Shown in pieces: positions 17,120-24,439 of a stretch of 64,000 bases of DNA. The position numbers and the translations under genes are program-made. The DNA is from Parvibaculum sp. (GTDB lineage: Bacteria > Pseudomonadota > Alphaproteobacteria > Parvibaculales > Parvibaculaceae). How positions within the stretch are numbered: position 1 is the first letter of the stretch; every line of letters starts with the position of its first letter. The DNA is taken from contig NZNS01000011.1 of assembly GCA_002694985.1 (NCBI GenBank), forward strand, positions 124,001-188,000. The letters are read 5' to 3'. The notes under the pieces are model-generated. The model was not told where the DNA came from. It saw only the letters and a program-made list of their open reading frames with translations, and did not search any database.

Positions 17120-19045
17120 ATGGCGAAAAATTCTCCACCGAAAGGACCGGCAAAGCCGCTCAAGCCGGGCTTCGGCATGCAGGGTTCATTCAAGCCGACG
17201 GTTGGTCTTCCGGCCGGCGCGGCGAGTGGCAGGCCGACAGTTAGTGTGCCGGGCGGTTCTCTTGGCGGCCCTGGCGGCTTTCAACCTGGCGCCGCGCGGG
17301 GCAGCGCGCCCAGCCGGGAAGACATCCTGCGTATCCTTCAGCTTGGCGGTGCGCATCTGGCAGCAGGCCGCCTCGATCACGCCGGATCTGCTGCGGGCGC
17401 GGTACTCAAGGTCCAGCCTGAAAACCCTGACGCGCTCCACTTGCTGGGTCTTGTCGCGCTAGGCAAGGGAAGCCCCGACAAGGCGGAACAATTGATTGCG
17501 GCTGCCGCCGCACGGATGCCTCGTCACGTGAATGTCTGGGTCAATCTCGGTAATGCGCAGCGCGACCAGGGGAAAGTTGAAGAGGCGCTGATTTCCTATC
17601 AGCGCGCGGAGATGATGAATCCGGATTATCCGGATGTCTTTCTGGAGCGCGGACAGCTCTATCAGCAGTCTGCACAGTTTCACGAGGCACTGGAGAACTT
17701 CAGGCGTCTGATCGAACTCGTTCCGGATAAAGCATCTTCCTACATGCGGGCTGCGGCTGCCGCCACGGATGCGGGTTTGTTCCGCGATGCGCTCGATTTC
17801 TGCCGACAGGCCATGAACCGATTGAAGCCCGTTCCGACGCAAATCAAGTCTATTCTTGCAGCGACCCATGAACGGCTCGGTGATTTGCCGGAGGCTATAG
17901 AATGGGCCGAGGCGGCGCTGGCGGAAACGCCTGGAAGCGCGCGCGCGCTCAGAACCTGGTCGAAGGCGCAGCGTCGTCTCAAAAAAGGGGATAAGGAGCT
18001 TCTCGGTGCACTGCGCGCCCGGCTTGAATCGATCGATGACGGTCAGATATCCGCTCCCGAAGCGCGCCTTCTCTATTCCGAGCTCGCCCAGATTTGCGAT
18101 GAACAGAAAGATGCAGCGGCTGCCTTCGACTACTTCACGAAGATGAACGACCGAACGCTCCAGCTTCCCGAACTCAAATTCGTGGATCGGAGAAAATTCA
18201 TCGATGAGGTCGATTACCTCACCGGCCTGCTTGATGAGGGTTTTGTTTCGAACTGGTCATATCTTCCAGAGATAGAGCGCGAAGCCGGACACGCGGCTCC
18301 CCCGGTTTTTCTGGTTGGTTTTCCAAGATCGGGAACGACACTTCTGGATCAGACCCTTGATGCGCATCCAGACGTGCAGGTCTTCGAGGAATATCCGTTC
18401 CTCGGCCGGGTGAAGAAAACGATAGAGGGCTATCCCGAAAAACTTTCCTCCATGAGCGAAAAGGAACGAGAGGCGGCACGACAAGTCTACTGGTCGGAGC
18501 TTCGCAAGGAAGGCGCGCAATTCGAGAACAAGGTTATCGTCGACAAGATGCCGTTGAGCCTTGTGCACACAGGGCTGATCCACCGGCTTTTTCCTGAAGC
18601 GAAGTTTATTTTCGCGATCCGGCATCCGGCTGACTGCGTACTTTCATGTTTCATGCAGGACTTCGTTCCCAATGCATCAATGCAGAACTTCCTGACGCTT
18701 GAGGGCTCTGCGAAACTCTATGATCGTGTATTCACGCTCTGGCAAAAATACCGTGAATGCCTTCCTCTCAGGATTCAGGAGGTCCGCTACGAGAATCTCG
18801 TCGCCGATCTTCGGGCGGAAGTCGAACCGGTTCTCACATTTCTGGGTCTCGATTGGGACGATGCGGTGGGTGACCCGGCAGCGCATGCGCTTACCCGTGG
18901 AACGATCCGTACACCTTCCTATTCACAAGTCACGCAGCCAATCTATTCGAGCGCAACCGAAAGGTGGCGCCGATATGAAGAACAGATGAAGCCGGTACTC
19001 CCCATCCTCAAGCCTCACGCGGAACGGATGGGTTATTCCCTGTAG
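17120..19045 (+). CDS. TPR-repeat sulfotransferase
   Basis: A 641-residue two-part protein. Residues 1-60 are Gly/Pro/Ala-rich and probably disordered. Residues about 65-330 are tandem tetratricopeptide repeats (for example VNVWVNLGNAQRDQGKVEEALISYQRA). The C-terminal sulfotransferase domain has PVFLVGFPRSGTTLLDQTLDAHP at about residue 395, the PAPS-binding loop, then FIFAIRHPADCVLSCF for 3'-phosphate binding. This architecture is known as the TPR/sulfotransferase family; bacterial substrates are largely unknown, and tyrosine-sulfation-like activity on proteins has been suggested for some. The ATG at 17120 has GAAGG seven bases upstream; the frame is open to 16730 but that part overlaps the divergent gene. 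A response-regulator gene follows after 7 bases. Confidence 0.9.
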   Translation: MAKNSPPKGPAKPLKPGFGMQGSFKPTVGLPAGAASGRPTVSVPGGSLGGPGGFQPGAARGSAPSREDILRILQLGGAHLAAGRLDHAGSAAGAVLKVQPENPDALHLLGLVALGKGSPDKAEQLIAAAAARMPRHVNVWVNLGNAQRDQGKVEEALISYQRAEMMNPDYPDVFLERGQLYQQSAQFHEALENFRRLIELVPDKASSYMRAAAAATDAGLFRDALDFCRQAMNRLKPVPTQIKSILAATHERLGDLPEAIEWAEAALAETPGSARALRTWSKAQRRLKKGDKELLGALRARLESIDDGQISAPEARLLYSELAQICDEQKDAAAAFDYFTKMNDRTLQLPELKFVDRRKFIDEVDYLTGLLDEGFVSNWSYLPEIEREAGHAAPPVFLVGFPRSGTTLLDQTLDAHPDVQVFEEYPFLGRVKKTIEGYPEKLSSMSEKEREAARQVYWSELRKEGAQFENKVIVDKMPLSLVHTGLIHRLFPEAKFIFAIRHPADCVLSCFMQDFVPNASMQNFLTLEGSAKLYDRVFTLWQKYRECLPLRIQEVRYENLVADLRAEVEPVLTFLGLDWDDAVGDPAAHALTRGTIRTPSYSQVTQPIYSSATERWRRYEEQMKPVLPILKPHAERMGYSL

Positions 19046-19052
19046 AGAAGAT

Positions 19053-19739
19053 ATGAACGGAATAAAGAAAATACTCGTTGTCGATGACGACGACATATTG
19101 CGTGGATCGCTTGTCGAACAGCTTCAGCTTTATGAGGAGTTTTCTTGTGTGCCCGCGGCGACAGGAGCGGCGGGCCTCGATCATGCGCGGGGAAACCACG
19201 TCGATCTTGTGCTGCTTGATGTAGGGTTGCCCGACATGGACGGGCGGGAGGTCTGCCGTCTCATGCGCAAGGCAGGCGTCAAGGTGCCCATCATCATGCT
19301 GACGGGGGCAGACACGGATTCCGACACGATCCTCGGTCTCGATGCGGGGGCGAACGACTACGTCACAAAACCATTTCGGTTCGGCGTTCTGCTCGCGCGC
19401 ATCAGAGCGCATTTGAGAAGCCATGAGCAAAGCGAGGATGCGGTCTTCAAGATCGGGCCCTATTCCTTCCGTCCGAGCGCGAAGATTCTCCTGGACGAGC
19501 AGGAAAAGAAGATTCGTCTTACGGAAAAAGAAACGTCGATCCTCAAATATCTCTACCGGGCAGGCCCGAAGGTCGTTGGCCGAGACACACTTCTTGCCGA
19601 AGTGTGGGGTTATAATTCGGGGGTCACAACGCATACGCTCGAAACGCACATCTACCGGTTGCGGCAGAAGATCGAGCCGGACCCATCAAGTGCGGAAATT
19701 CTGGTGACTGAAGCGGGTGGCTACCGGCTCGTGCCGTAA
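19053..19739 (+). CDS. OmpR-family two-component response regulator
   Basis: A 228-residue transcription factor. The receiver domain has the acidic cluster DDDD at residues 11-14, phospho-acceptor Asp56 in LLDVGLPD, and the conserved Lys in VTKPF. The C-terminal winged helix includes RLTEKETSILKYLYR and THTLETHIYRLRQKI, typical of OmpR/PhoB DNA-binding domains. No histidine kinase is nearby, so it is an orphan here. It starts 7 bases after the TPR-sulfotransferase stop and is likely cotranscribed with it, which is an unusual pairing. Confidence 0.92.
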   Translation: MNGIKKILVVDDDDILRGSLVEQLQLYEEFSCVPAATGAAGLDHARGNHVDLVLLDVGLPDMDGREVCRLMRKAGVKVPIIMLTGADTDSDTILGLDAGANDYVTKPFRFGVLLARIRAHLRSHEQSEDAVFKIGPYSFRPSAKILLDEQEKKIRLTEKETSILKYLYRAGPKVVGRDTLLAEVWGYNSGVTTHTLETHIYRLRQKIEPDPSSAEILVTEAGGYRLVP

Positions 19740-19746
19740 GACCAGC

Positions 19747-19911
19747 TCAGGCTTTCGCTGTCAGCGATAAGAGGACGACGGCACCGAGTGCGAGCGGGGT
19801 GCCGATAAGCGCGGCGATGAGAATAGCGCTAGGGCCCCAAACGATGACGCTGATCGCGAGCAAGAGAAGAATATTTATAAGGAAGAGGCTGGGGCCGTCG
19901 ATGCGGTCCAT
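19747..19911 (-). CDS. small membrane protein of unknown function
   Basis: A 54-residue protein with two hydrophobic helices: one starting at FLINILLLLAISVIVW and one around LIAALIGTPLALGAVVLLSL. GGAGA stands seven bases before the ATG at 19911, which supports that start over the longer frame to 20016. The gene converges on the response-regulator gene 7 bases from its stop. No family recognised. Confidence 0.6.
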   Translation of the reverse strand: MDRIDGPSLFLINILLLLAISVIVWGPSAILIAALIGTPLALGAVVLLSLTAKA

Positions 19912-19996
19912 GAGGGGTCTCCGTATGAGTGTGAAACTGACCTTCATCTGCCCTTTCACACCCGGCGATCCAATCAGACCAATCGCCGCAGGCTTT

Positions 19997-20461
19997 TCAG
20001 ATATCGTTCTCGACATGGGCGGTGAGCGAATAGGTTGTCACGAATTCAGCGGGCATACGCGTTGCACGGCCGGTTTTCACGTTGATACATACGAAGTCTG
20101 TCAGCCCCCGAAGCAACGTCTCGCCCGTCTCCCCGTTCACCATCTGGAAGCGGCGGCGCAGCCGGAGCCGCCCGTCATTTGCAGTAATCCAGGTGCCTAT
20201 CAAGACAGGATCGCCCTGCCGGCTTGCAGCCAGATATTCGAGTTCGTGACGCCGGACCACCATGCCTCGGTTGAGAGCGGCATAGCGGTCGAAGTCGAGC
20301 CCCAACGCTTTTGAATGCTCCCATGCCGCCTTCGCCATCCAGGTGAGATAGACGACATTATTCGTATGCTGAAAATCGTCGATATGCTGGGGCTCGACCT
20401 TTGTTTCGTAAACGAAGGGGGCAGGCCAGTCCCAGGAGATTTCCACTTGCGTCTTTTTCAT
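19997..20461 (-). CDS. 4-hydroxybenzoyl-CoA-type hotdog thioesterase
   Basis: A 154-residue hotdog-fold acyl-CoA thioesterase. The family signature is visible as VEPQHIDDFQHTNNVVYLTWM, where the Asp/His-x-x-N pattern of 4HBT/FadM-like enzymes (HIDDFQHTNN) lies. Middle strands such as MVVRRHELEYLAASRQGDPVLIGTWI follow. It would release free acids from acyl-CoA in the cytoplasm; chain length is unknown. Its start is at 20461 (ATG), divergent from the cyclic-nucleotide-binding gene about 100 bases away. Confidence 0.88.
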   Translation of the reverse strand: MKKTQVEISWDWPAPFVYETKVEPQHIDDFQHTNNVVYLTWMAKAAWEHSKALGLDFDRYAALNRGMVVRRHELEYLAASRQGDPVLIGTWITANDGRLRLRRRFQMVNGETGETLLRGLTDFVCINVKTGRATRMPAEFVTTYSLTAHVENDI

Positions 20462-20558
20462 CGTGTTCCTTTCCGGCCCATGTTCTTAGCGTTCTCCTTG
20501 CTGCCGCGCAAACAAAGGGGCGGCGACAAGGCCAGTGCCCTCGGTTATCGTGATACCC

Positions 20559-21056
20559 ATGAGCCTTGAACCTGCCGTCGCCCTGCTGCAGCGTGTGGAC
20601 CTGTTTTCGGGTCTCGACGCCGTACGCCTCGAAGTCGTTGCCTTTACCTGTGAGCGGCGTGAATATGCGCCGGGTGAAACGTTGTTCGAGACGGGCGAGG
20701 AGGCGGATTGTGCCTGGCTTATTCTCGAAGGGGAGGCGGTCATGCTTGCCGCACAGGACAAGGGGCTGCCCCGGGCGCTGCGGCTTGACACGGGTGACCT
20801 CATCGGCGAAACGGCCTTGTTCAATCGTGAGCGCCGGCGCACCTGTGTGCGGGCGGTTACGCAACTCGAAACACTCCGGATCGGGCGTGACATGTTTCAG
20901 CGGTTGCTTGGGGAATTTCCCGAGATGGCCAGTCTGTTGCAGCGCGTGTGGCGAACAGACTGGAAAATGCCGGGGCGGAGCTTCGGGCACTGGAACTACG
21001 GCTCGCACAAAGCGGAGCGAAAGAAAAGATCAAAGGGCGGAGAAAGAAATGAGTGA
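20559..21056 (+). CDS. stand-alone cyclic-nucleotide-binding domain protein
   Basis: A 165-residue protein with one CRP/FNR-type cyclic-nucleotide-binding barrel. LLQRVDLFSGLDAVRLEVVAFTCERREYAPGETLFETGEEAD is the N-terminal half; the phosphate-binding cassette appears as IGETALFNRERRRTCVRAV, with the GE and R-T features expected for cNMP binding. The roughly 50 C-terminal residues are Lys/Arg-rich and carry no helix-turn-helix, so it is not a standard transcription factor. ATG at 20559 is used; a GTG at 20535 is possible. Its end overlaps the following thioesterase gene by 8 bases, implying coupled translation. Confidence 0.82.
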   Translation: MSLEPAVALLQRVDLFSGLDAVRLEVVAFTCERREYAPGETLFETGEEADCAWLILEGEAVMLAAQDKGLPRALRLDTGDLIGETALFNRERRRTCVRAVTQLETLRIGRDMFQRLLGEFPEMASLLQRVWRTDWKMPGRSFGHWNYGSHKAERKKRSKGGERNE

Positions 21057-21519
21057 TGCGAAGCCGGCGAACGATTGGCCACCGAATATACAGGCGGTCT
21101 TCAAACGCATGGCGCCCGCAAGCCGCTATCTCGGGCTCGAGATTCTCGAAGCCGACAAGGAGAAGCGAACCGTCAAGGTCGCCTTCAATGCGGGGCCGGA
21201 GCTTTGCAACATGTGGGGCGGCATTCAGGGGGGCATGGTTGCAGCGATGCTCGACGATGTGATGAGCTTGGCGGTCGGCCTCGACCTTGAATGGGGTCAG
21301 ATTTCGCCGACGCTCGAACTCAAGGTTTCGATGCTGAATGCGGCGCGGCCCGGTCGCATCATCGGCACGGGGCGCGTCATCAAGCGCGGAAAGGCCATTG
21401 GCTTCATCGAAGGCGAGCTGACGGGCGAAGACGGGAAATTGCTCGCGACGGGAAGCTCGACCGCGACTTTCGTCACGCTGAAGAAGAAGACTCCAACCGA
21501 GGATTCCGCTCAGGCGTAG
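21049..21519 (+). CDS. PaaI-family hotdog thioesterase
   Basis: A 156-residue PaaI-type hotdog thioesterase. The signature CNMWGGIQGGMVAAMLDDVMSLA carries the HGG-like motif (here WGGIQGG) and the catalytic Asp of the family, followed by TLELKVSMLNAARPGRIIGTGRVIKRGKAIGFIEGEL. It would hydrolyse acyl- or aryl-CoA thioesters in the cytoplasm. The ATG at 21049 has GGAGAAAGAA just upstream; the longer frame to 20566 is a shadow of the previous gene. It overlaps that gene by 8 bases and overlaps the converging TetR gene by 10 bases. Confidence 0.87.
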   Translation: MSDAKPANDWPPNIQAVFKRMAPASRYLGLEILEADKEKRTVKVAFNAGPELCNMWGGIQGGMVAAMLDDVMSLAVGLDLEWGQISPTLELKVSMLNAARPGRIIGTGRVIKRGKAIGFIEGELTGEDGKLLATGSSTATFVTLKKKTPTEDSAQA

Positions 21520-22133
21520 GCGTTGCGGTCGAAATAGTTTTGCGCTTCTTTCGTCAGGTGCGTTTCAAAGAGCGCAAAATGATGACGGATACCGGCGTTC
21601 AATGCCGCCTTGTCGAGCTTCACGATGCGGCGTGTTTCCCGCAGAAAGCTCGGCCAATAGCGAATCACCATCCAGATATTGTCGGCGATGGGCGCGAGTT
21701 CGTCTTCCGGCATGCCCAGATGCCCCGCCTCGATCATGTGACGGAAGAAGCGGATGACCATGCTTGTTGTCATCTCGTAGATCTGGTGGACGCGATCCTC
21801 AAGTTCCGGTGAGGCGCGGCCATATTCCGCCTGGTCACGATAAAGATACTGGTAGGTCCAGACTTCCTCAAAAACCATGCGATTGAAGAGAGCATAGTTC
21901 TCCAACACCGTTTCGGGGGTGGAGGGGATGGCCAGGCGCTTGTCGATAAGCACGAAAAGGGCGAGCTGGTGAGCACTTACGAGATCTCGTTTGGTGCGGA
22001 AGTGGTACCAGAGATTACCCTCCGAGATACCGACTTCTTCGGAGATCTTTGCGGTCGTCACCGCGTCGTAGCCATTCTCGTTGAAGAGCTGGAGGCTCGC
22101 CGCAAGAATCCTGTCTTTGGTCTTTGGTGCCAT
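21510..22133 (-). CDS. TetR-family transcriptional regulator
   Basis: A 207-residue TetR repressor. The N-terminal helix-turn-helix is ILAASLQLFNENGYDAVTTAKISEEVGISEGNLWYHFRTKRDL, a textbook TetR domain. The ligand-binding domain contains WTYQYLYRDQAEYGRASPELEDRVH, as in the acyl-responsive TetR group found near thioesterases and fatty-acid genes. It converges on the PaaI-type thioesterase gene with a 10-base overlap. Twin palindromes about 190-220 bases upstream of its start (22320-22354) are candidate operator sites. The ligand is unknown; acyl-CoA is a guess from context. Confidence 0.9.
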   Translation of the reverse strand: MAPKTKDRILAASLQLFNENGYDAVTTAKISEEVGISEGNLWYHFRTKRDLVSAHQLALFVLIDKRLAIPSTPETVLENYALFNRMVFEEVWTYQYLYRDQAEYGRASPELEDRVHQIYEMTTSMVIRFFRHMIEAGHLGMPEDELAPIADNIWMVIRYWPSFLRETRRIVKLDKAALNAGIRHHFALFETHLTKEAQNYFDRNAYA

Positions 22134-22469
22134 GCCTTGTTTTCAGGCCTTGTATTTTCGATTTGAGGTCTTGCTGCCGTTTCGAGGCGCGTGGTTCGCG
22201 AGGCTCCCTTTGTCACCATCATGTTGTAAACGCCCTGGCACCGCATCACAAAGGTGTCATTTGGAGCCTCTTTATCCGGCTGCCAGCCGCGACGGTAGTA
22301 AGTGGCGCTCTTGCATGATTAGGGTCACTACCCTAATATAGGGTGTCTACCCTAGCAAGAACCGCTCGCCGGATATCCCCCCAAATATGTCCGGACGGCG
22401 GCGAACAGGTAGGAACTCCAGGAGCGGGTGGCGGACGGCTCTTTACCCCGAAGGCTGGCCCCCCCCAGC
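22134..22469. other. upstream region of the TetR gene
   Basis: 336 bases with no gene. It separates the xthA stop from the TetR start, both on the minus strand, so it serves only the TetR gene as promoter region. The one clear feature is the twin palindrome at 22320-22354. Confidence 0.6.
22320..22354. promoter_or_regulatory. twin palindrome TAGGGT-N4-ACCCTA, candidate operator
   Basis: Two perfect 16-base palindromes, TAGGGT-N4-ACCCTA, lie at 22320-22335 and 22339-22354 with a 19-base period, nearly two helical turns, so dimers could bind side by side on one face. The spacers differ (CACT, GTCT), showing that the half-sites are what is kept. On the minus strand TATATT, a -10-like hexamer, lies between them. 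The nearest regulator is the TetR gene they precede. Confidence 0.65.
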
Positions 22470-23276
22470 TTAAAGCCTCAGCGTCGCAATGACCGGCGCA
22501 TGATCCGACGCCCGCTCCCACCCCCTTGCATCCTTTCGGACTTTCATGGCGACGGGCGCATCAGCAAGCGCCGGCGTAACCCAAATGTGGTCGAGGCGGC
22601 GGCCACGATCAGCGGCCTCCCAGTCCTTCGCGCGGTAGCTCCACCACGAATAGAGCTTTTCGTCTTCCGGCACGAAGCGGCGCATGACATCCACCCAGTC
22701 ATGCGAGGCATAAAGCTCGTTCATCAGCTCAACCTCGATCGGTGTGTGGCTGACGACTTTCAGGAGCTGCTTGTGCGACCAGACGTCGTTTTCGAGCGGC
22801 GCGATATTGAGATCGCCCACAAGCACCATGCGGTTCTTCGATTTGCTGCGCTGTTTTGCATAGAGGTCGGTCATTTCGCGCAAGAAGGCGAGCTTGTGCG
22901 CGAATTTCTCGTTGATGGCGGGATCAGGTTCATCGCCGCCTGCGGGCACATAGAAATTATGTATCCGCAAGCCGCCGGGAATATCGAGGTCGGTCGCTAT
23001 ATGCCGGCAATCGCCCTTCTTGCAGAAGTCGCGACTCTCCGTCTTCTTGAAGGGAATGCGGCTGAGCGTGGCAACACCGTGATAGCCCTTTTGCCCGTGT
23101 ACGGCGATGTGCTCGTAACCGGCCTTGCGGATTTCCTTCCACGGAAAGGCATCGTTGATACACTTGATTTCCTGAAGGCAAAGTACGTCAGGCTTTTCTT
23201 CTGCGAGCAAACGCTCTACCTGATTAATCCGTAGACGAACGGAATTTATGTTCCAGGTCGCAATCTTGAAATCCAA
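22470..23276 (-). CDS. xthA: exodeoxyribonuclease III
   Basis: Exonuclease III / AP endonuclease for base-excision repair. The 268-residue product has the family motifs IATWNINSVRLR, CLQEIK (metal-binding Glu), YHGVATLSR, GDLNIAP, RRLDHIW and SDHAPV (catalytic Asp-His). The start is a TTG at 23276, giving MDFKIATWNINS in the usual position; no ATG is suitably placed and the open frame upstream to 23801 overlaps the next gene. It lies 32 bases after the unknown 207-residue gene and is probably cotranscribed. Confidence 0.93.
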   Translation of the reverse strand: MDFKIATWNINSVRLRINQVERLLAEEKPDVLCLQEIKCINDAFPWKEIRKAGYEHIAVHGQKGYHGVATLSRIPFKKTESRDFCKKGDCRHIATDLDIPGGLRIHNFYVPAGGDEPDPAINEKFAHKLAFLREMTDLYAKQRSKSKNRMVLVGDLNIAPLENDVWSHKQLLKVVSHTPIEVELMNELYASHDWVDVMRRFVPEDEKLYSWWSYRAKDWEAADRGRRLDHIWVTPALADAPVAMKVRKDARGWERASDHAPVIATLRL

Positions 23277-23308
23277 CGTCTTGTCCGTTTCTTGTCTGGC
23301 GTGCCGGT

Positions 23309-23932
23309 TCAGAAAATATTGAAAGTGAGGCCGGCGATACCGATGGGCCAACGTCCGCGCGTGAAGAGCGCGAACTTGCGGCGGAATGGGTGATCGTCTT
23401 CGCTGCCGACGATAAGGGAGAGGGCGGCGCCATGCGCAGCATGAAGGGCTGCGCCTGCTGCTGCATTGAGAAGCTCCTCGTCCTCTACTTCCCAGAAATG
23501 AGCGGCATCTTGCACGGCGGCGCGCACGCGCGCCCCGAGCAATGCCGAGACATGGGTCATGGCGATGTTGAGTGCATCCTCGCTCAAATGGTCGAGCGCC
23601 TCGGTAGCAAGTGCGGCACGCAAACCTTCTTCGGCTTCCCAATGCGCGGGGTCGATATCGAAGGTGATGGCTGCATCCGCTGCTTCCGCCCAGTCGCGCA
23701 GGCGGGCGGGTTCGGCATCGGGAAACCCGAGACCGTCGAGATAGGAGCGCGACAGGGCTTTCACCTCGCGGTCGAGCGGGCGGCCAAGCCGGGTAAACCA
23801 TGGCATGTTGACCGCTTCCTCGGCGAAGCTGCGAAGCCCGGCAAGGATCGGGATCTCTCCCTCCAGCGCGTCAAGCTCCGCGTCGGAGATCAGCATCTGC
23901 GGTTCGTCATTGTCGTTGAAGGAGCGGGACAT
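23309..23932 (-). CDS. conserved protein of unknown function upstream of xthA
   Basis: A 207-residue soluble, acidic protein rich in Ala, Glu and Asp. I do not recognise a domain. The helical middle part (WEAEEGLRAALATEALDHLSEDALNIAMTHVSALLGARVRAAVQDAAHFW) suggests an alpha-helical fold. There is no signal peptide or membrane helix. It precedes xthA by 32 bases on the same strand, so a shared transcript is likely; a link to DNA repair is only suggested by that. The ATG at 23932 gives MSRSFNDNDEP. Confidence 0.65.
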   Translation of the reverse strand: MSRSFNDNDEPQMLISDAELDALEGEIPILAGLRSFAEEAVNMPWFTRLGRPLDREVKALSRSYLDGLGFPDAEPARLRDWAEAADAAITFDIDPAHWEAEEGLRAALATEALDHLSEDALNIAMTHVSALLGARVRAAVQDAAHFWEVEDEELLNAAAGAALHAAHGAALSLIVGSEDDHPFRRKFALFTRGRWPIGIAGLTFNIF

Positions 23933-24439
23933 GTGCTGCCAGATCAGTGGGCGGGAGCCGGGAGCTTAGTCGCTTGGCACGGGGAAGCGAAAGCCCGGCA
24001 AGTGAAAAAGAGAGCGCGAAAAATTTGTTCGGCGCCATTCCTATTTTGAAGTTCCGGGGAGCGCAAAAAGTTGCGCCCCGCCATTCTTGTTTGAAGTTCC
24101 GGGGGCGCAAAAAGTTGCGCCCCGCCGGGGGGGGAGGCGAGGCGCAACCGCGCGTCTTGCGCGTGGCGCCGGGAGGGGAAGACCGGCGCCTAGAGGGGGC
24201 TTGAAGCGCCGCCATGGGTGAGCGGGGGCAGGTCACCCGGGCGGCTTATGCTCAGCCCTCATAACCAAGTAGATAGGGGTGAGATGCCGCCGCTTCAATA
24301 CGGTCTGTTTACAAACATAAATTGTAAATTAACGGGAATTATGGTGCCTGAAATGGTCGGGGAATCATCGGCTTAGCCGCTGGTGGAAGGAGGGGGCGTC
24401 CGCTGCGTCAAACCGCCGCAAGGGACGCTTGGCCATTTC
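23933..24439. other. 507-base gap with repeats
   Basis: No coding sequence I can support. It holds a pair of tandem ~45-base repeats at 24035-24124, a G-rich run, and an AT-rich patch at 24300-24335 with a TTTACA...TGTAAA inverted repeat (24308-24328, 9-base spacer). It lies between the converging ends: the 207-residue gene starts at its left, the transaminase ends at its right. Confidence 0.6.
24035..24124. repeat. tandem pair of hairpin-bearing repeats
   Basis: Two direct copies, 24035-24080 (46 bases) and 24081-24124 (44 bases), share a common 5' part beginning CCATTC and a 3' part with GCGCAAAAAGTTGCGCCCC. The second copy has GGGGCGCAA-AAAG-TTGCGCCCC, a 9-bp stem; the first has an extra A in the left arm. 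A palindromic, intergenic, tandem repeat of this kind resembles REP-type elements. Confidence 0.8.

Noticed and set aside
22320..22354. TTAGGG motifs as telomere-like repeats
   Set aside because: Only two copies exist, arranged as palindromes, not as a tandem array, and the region is inside a bacterial chromosome.
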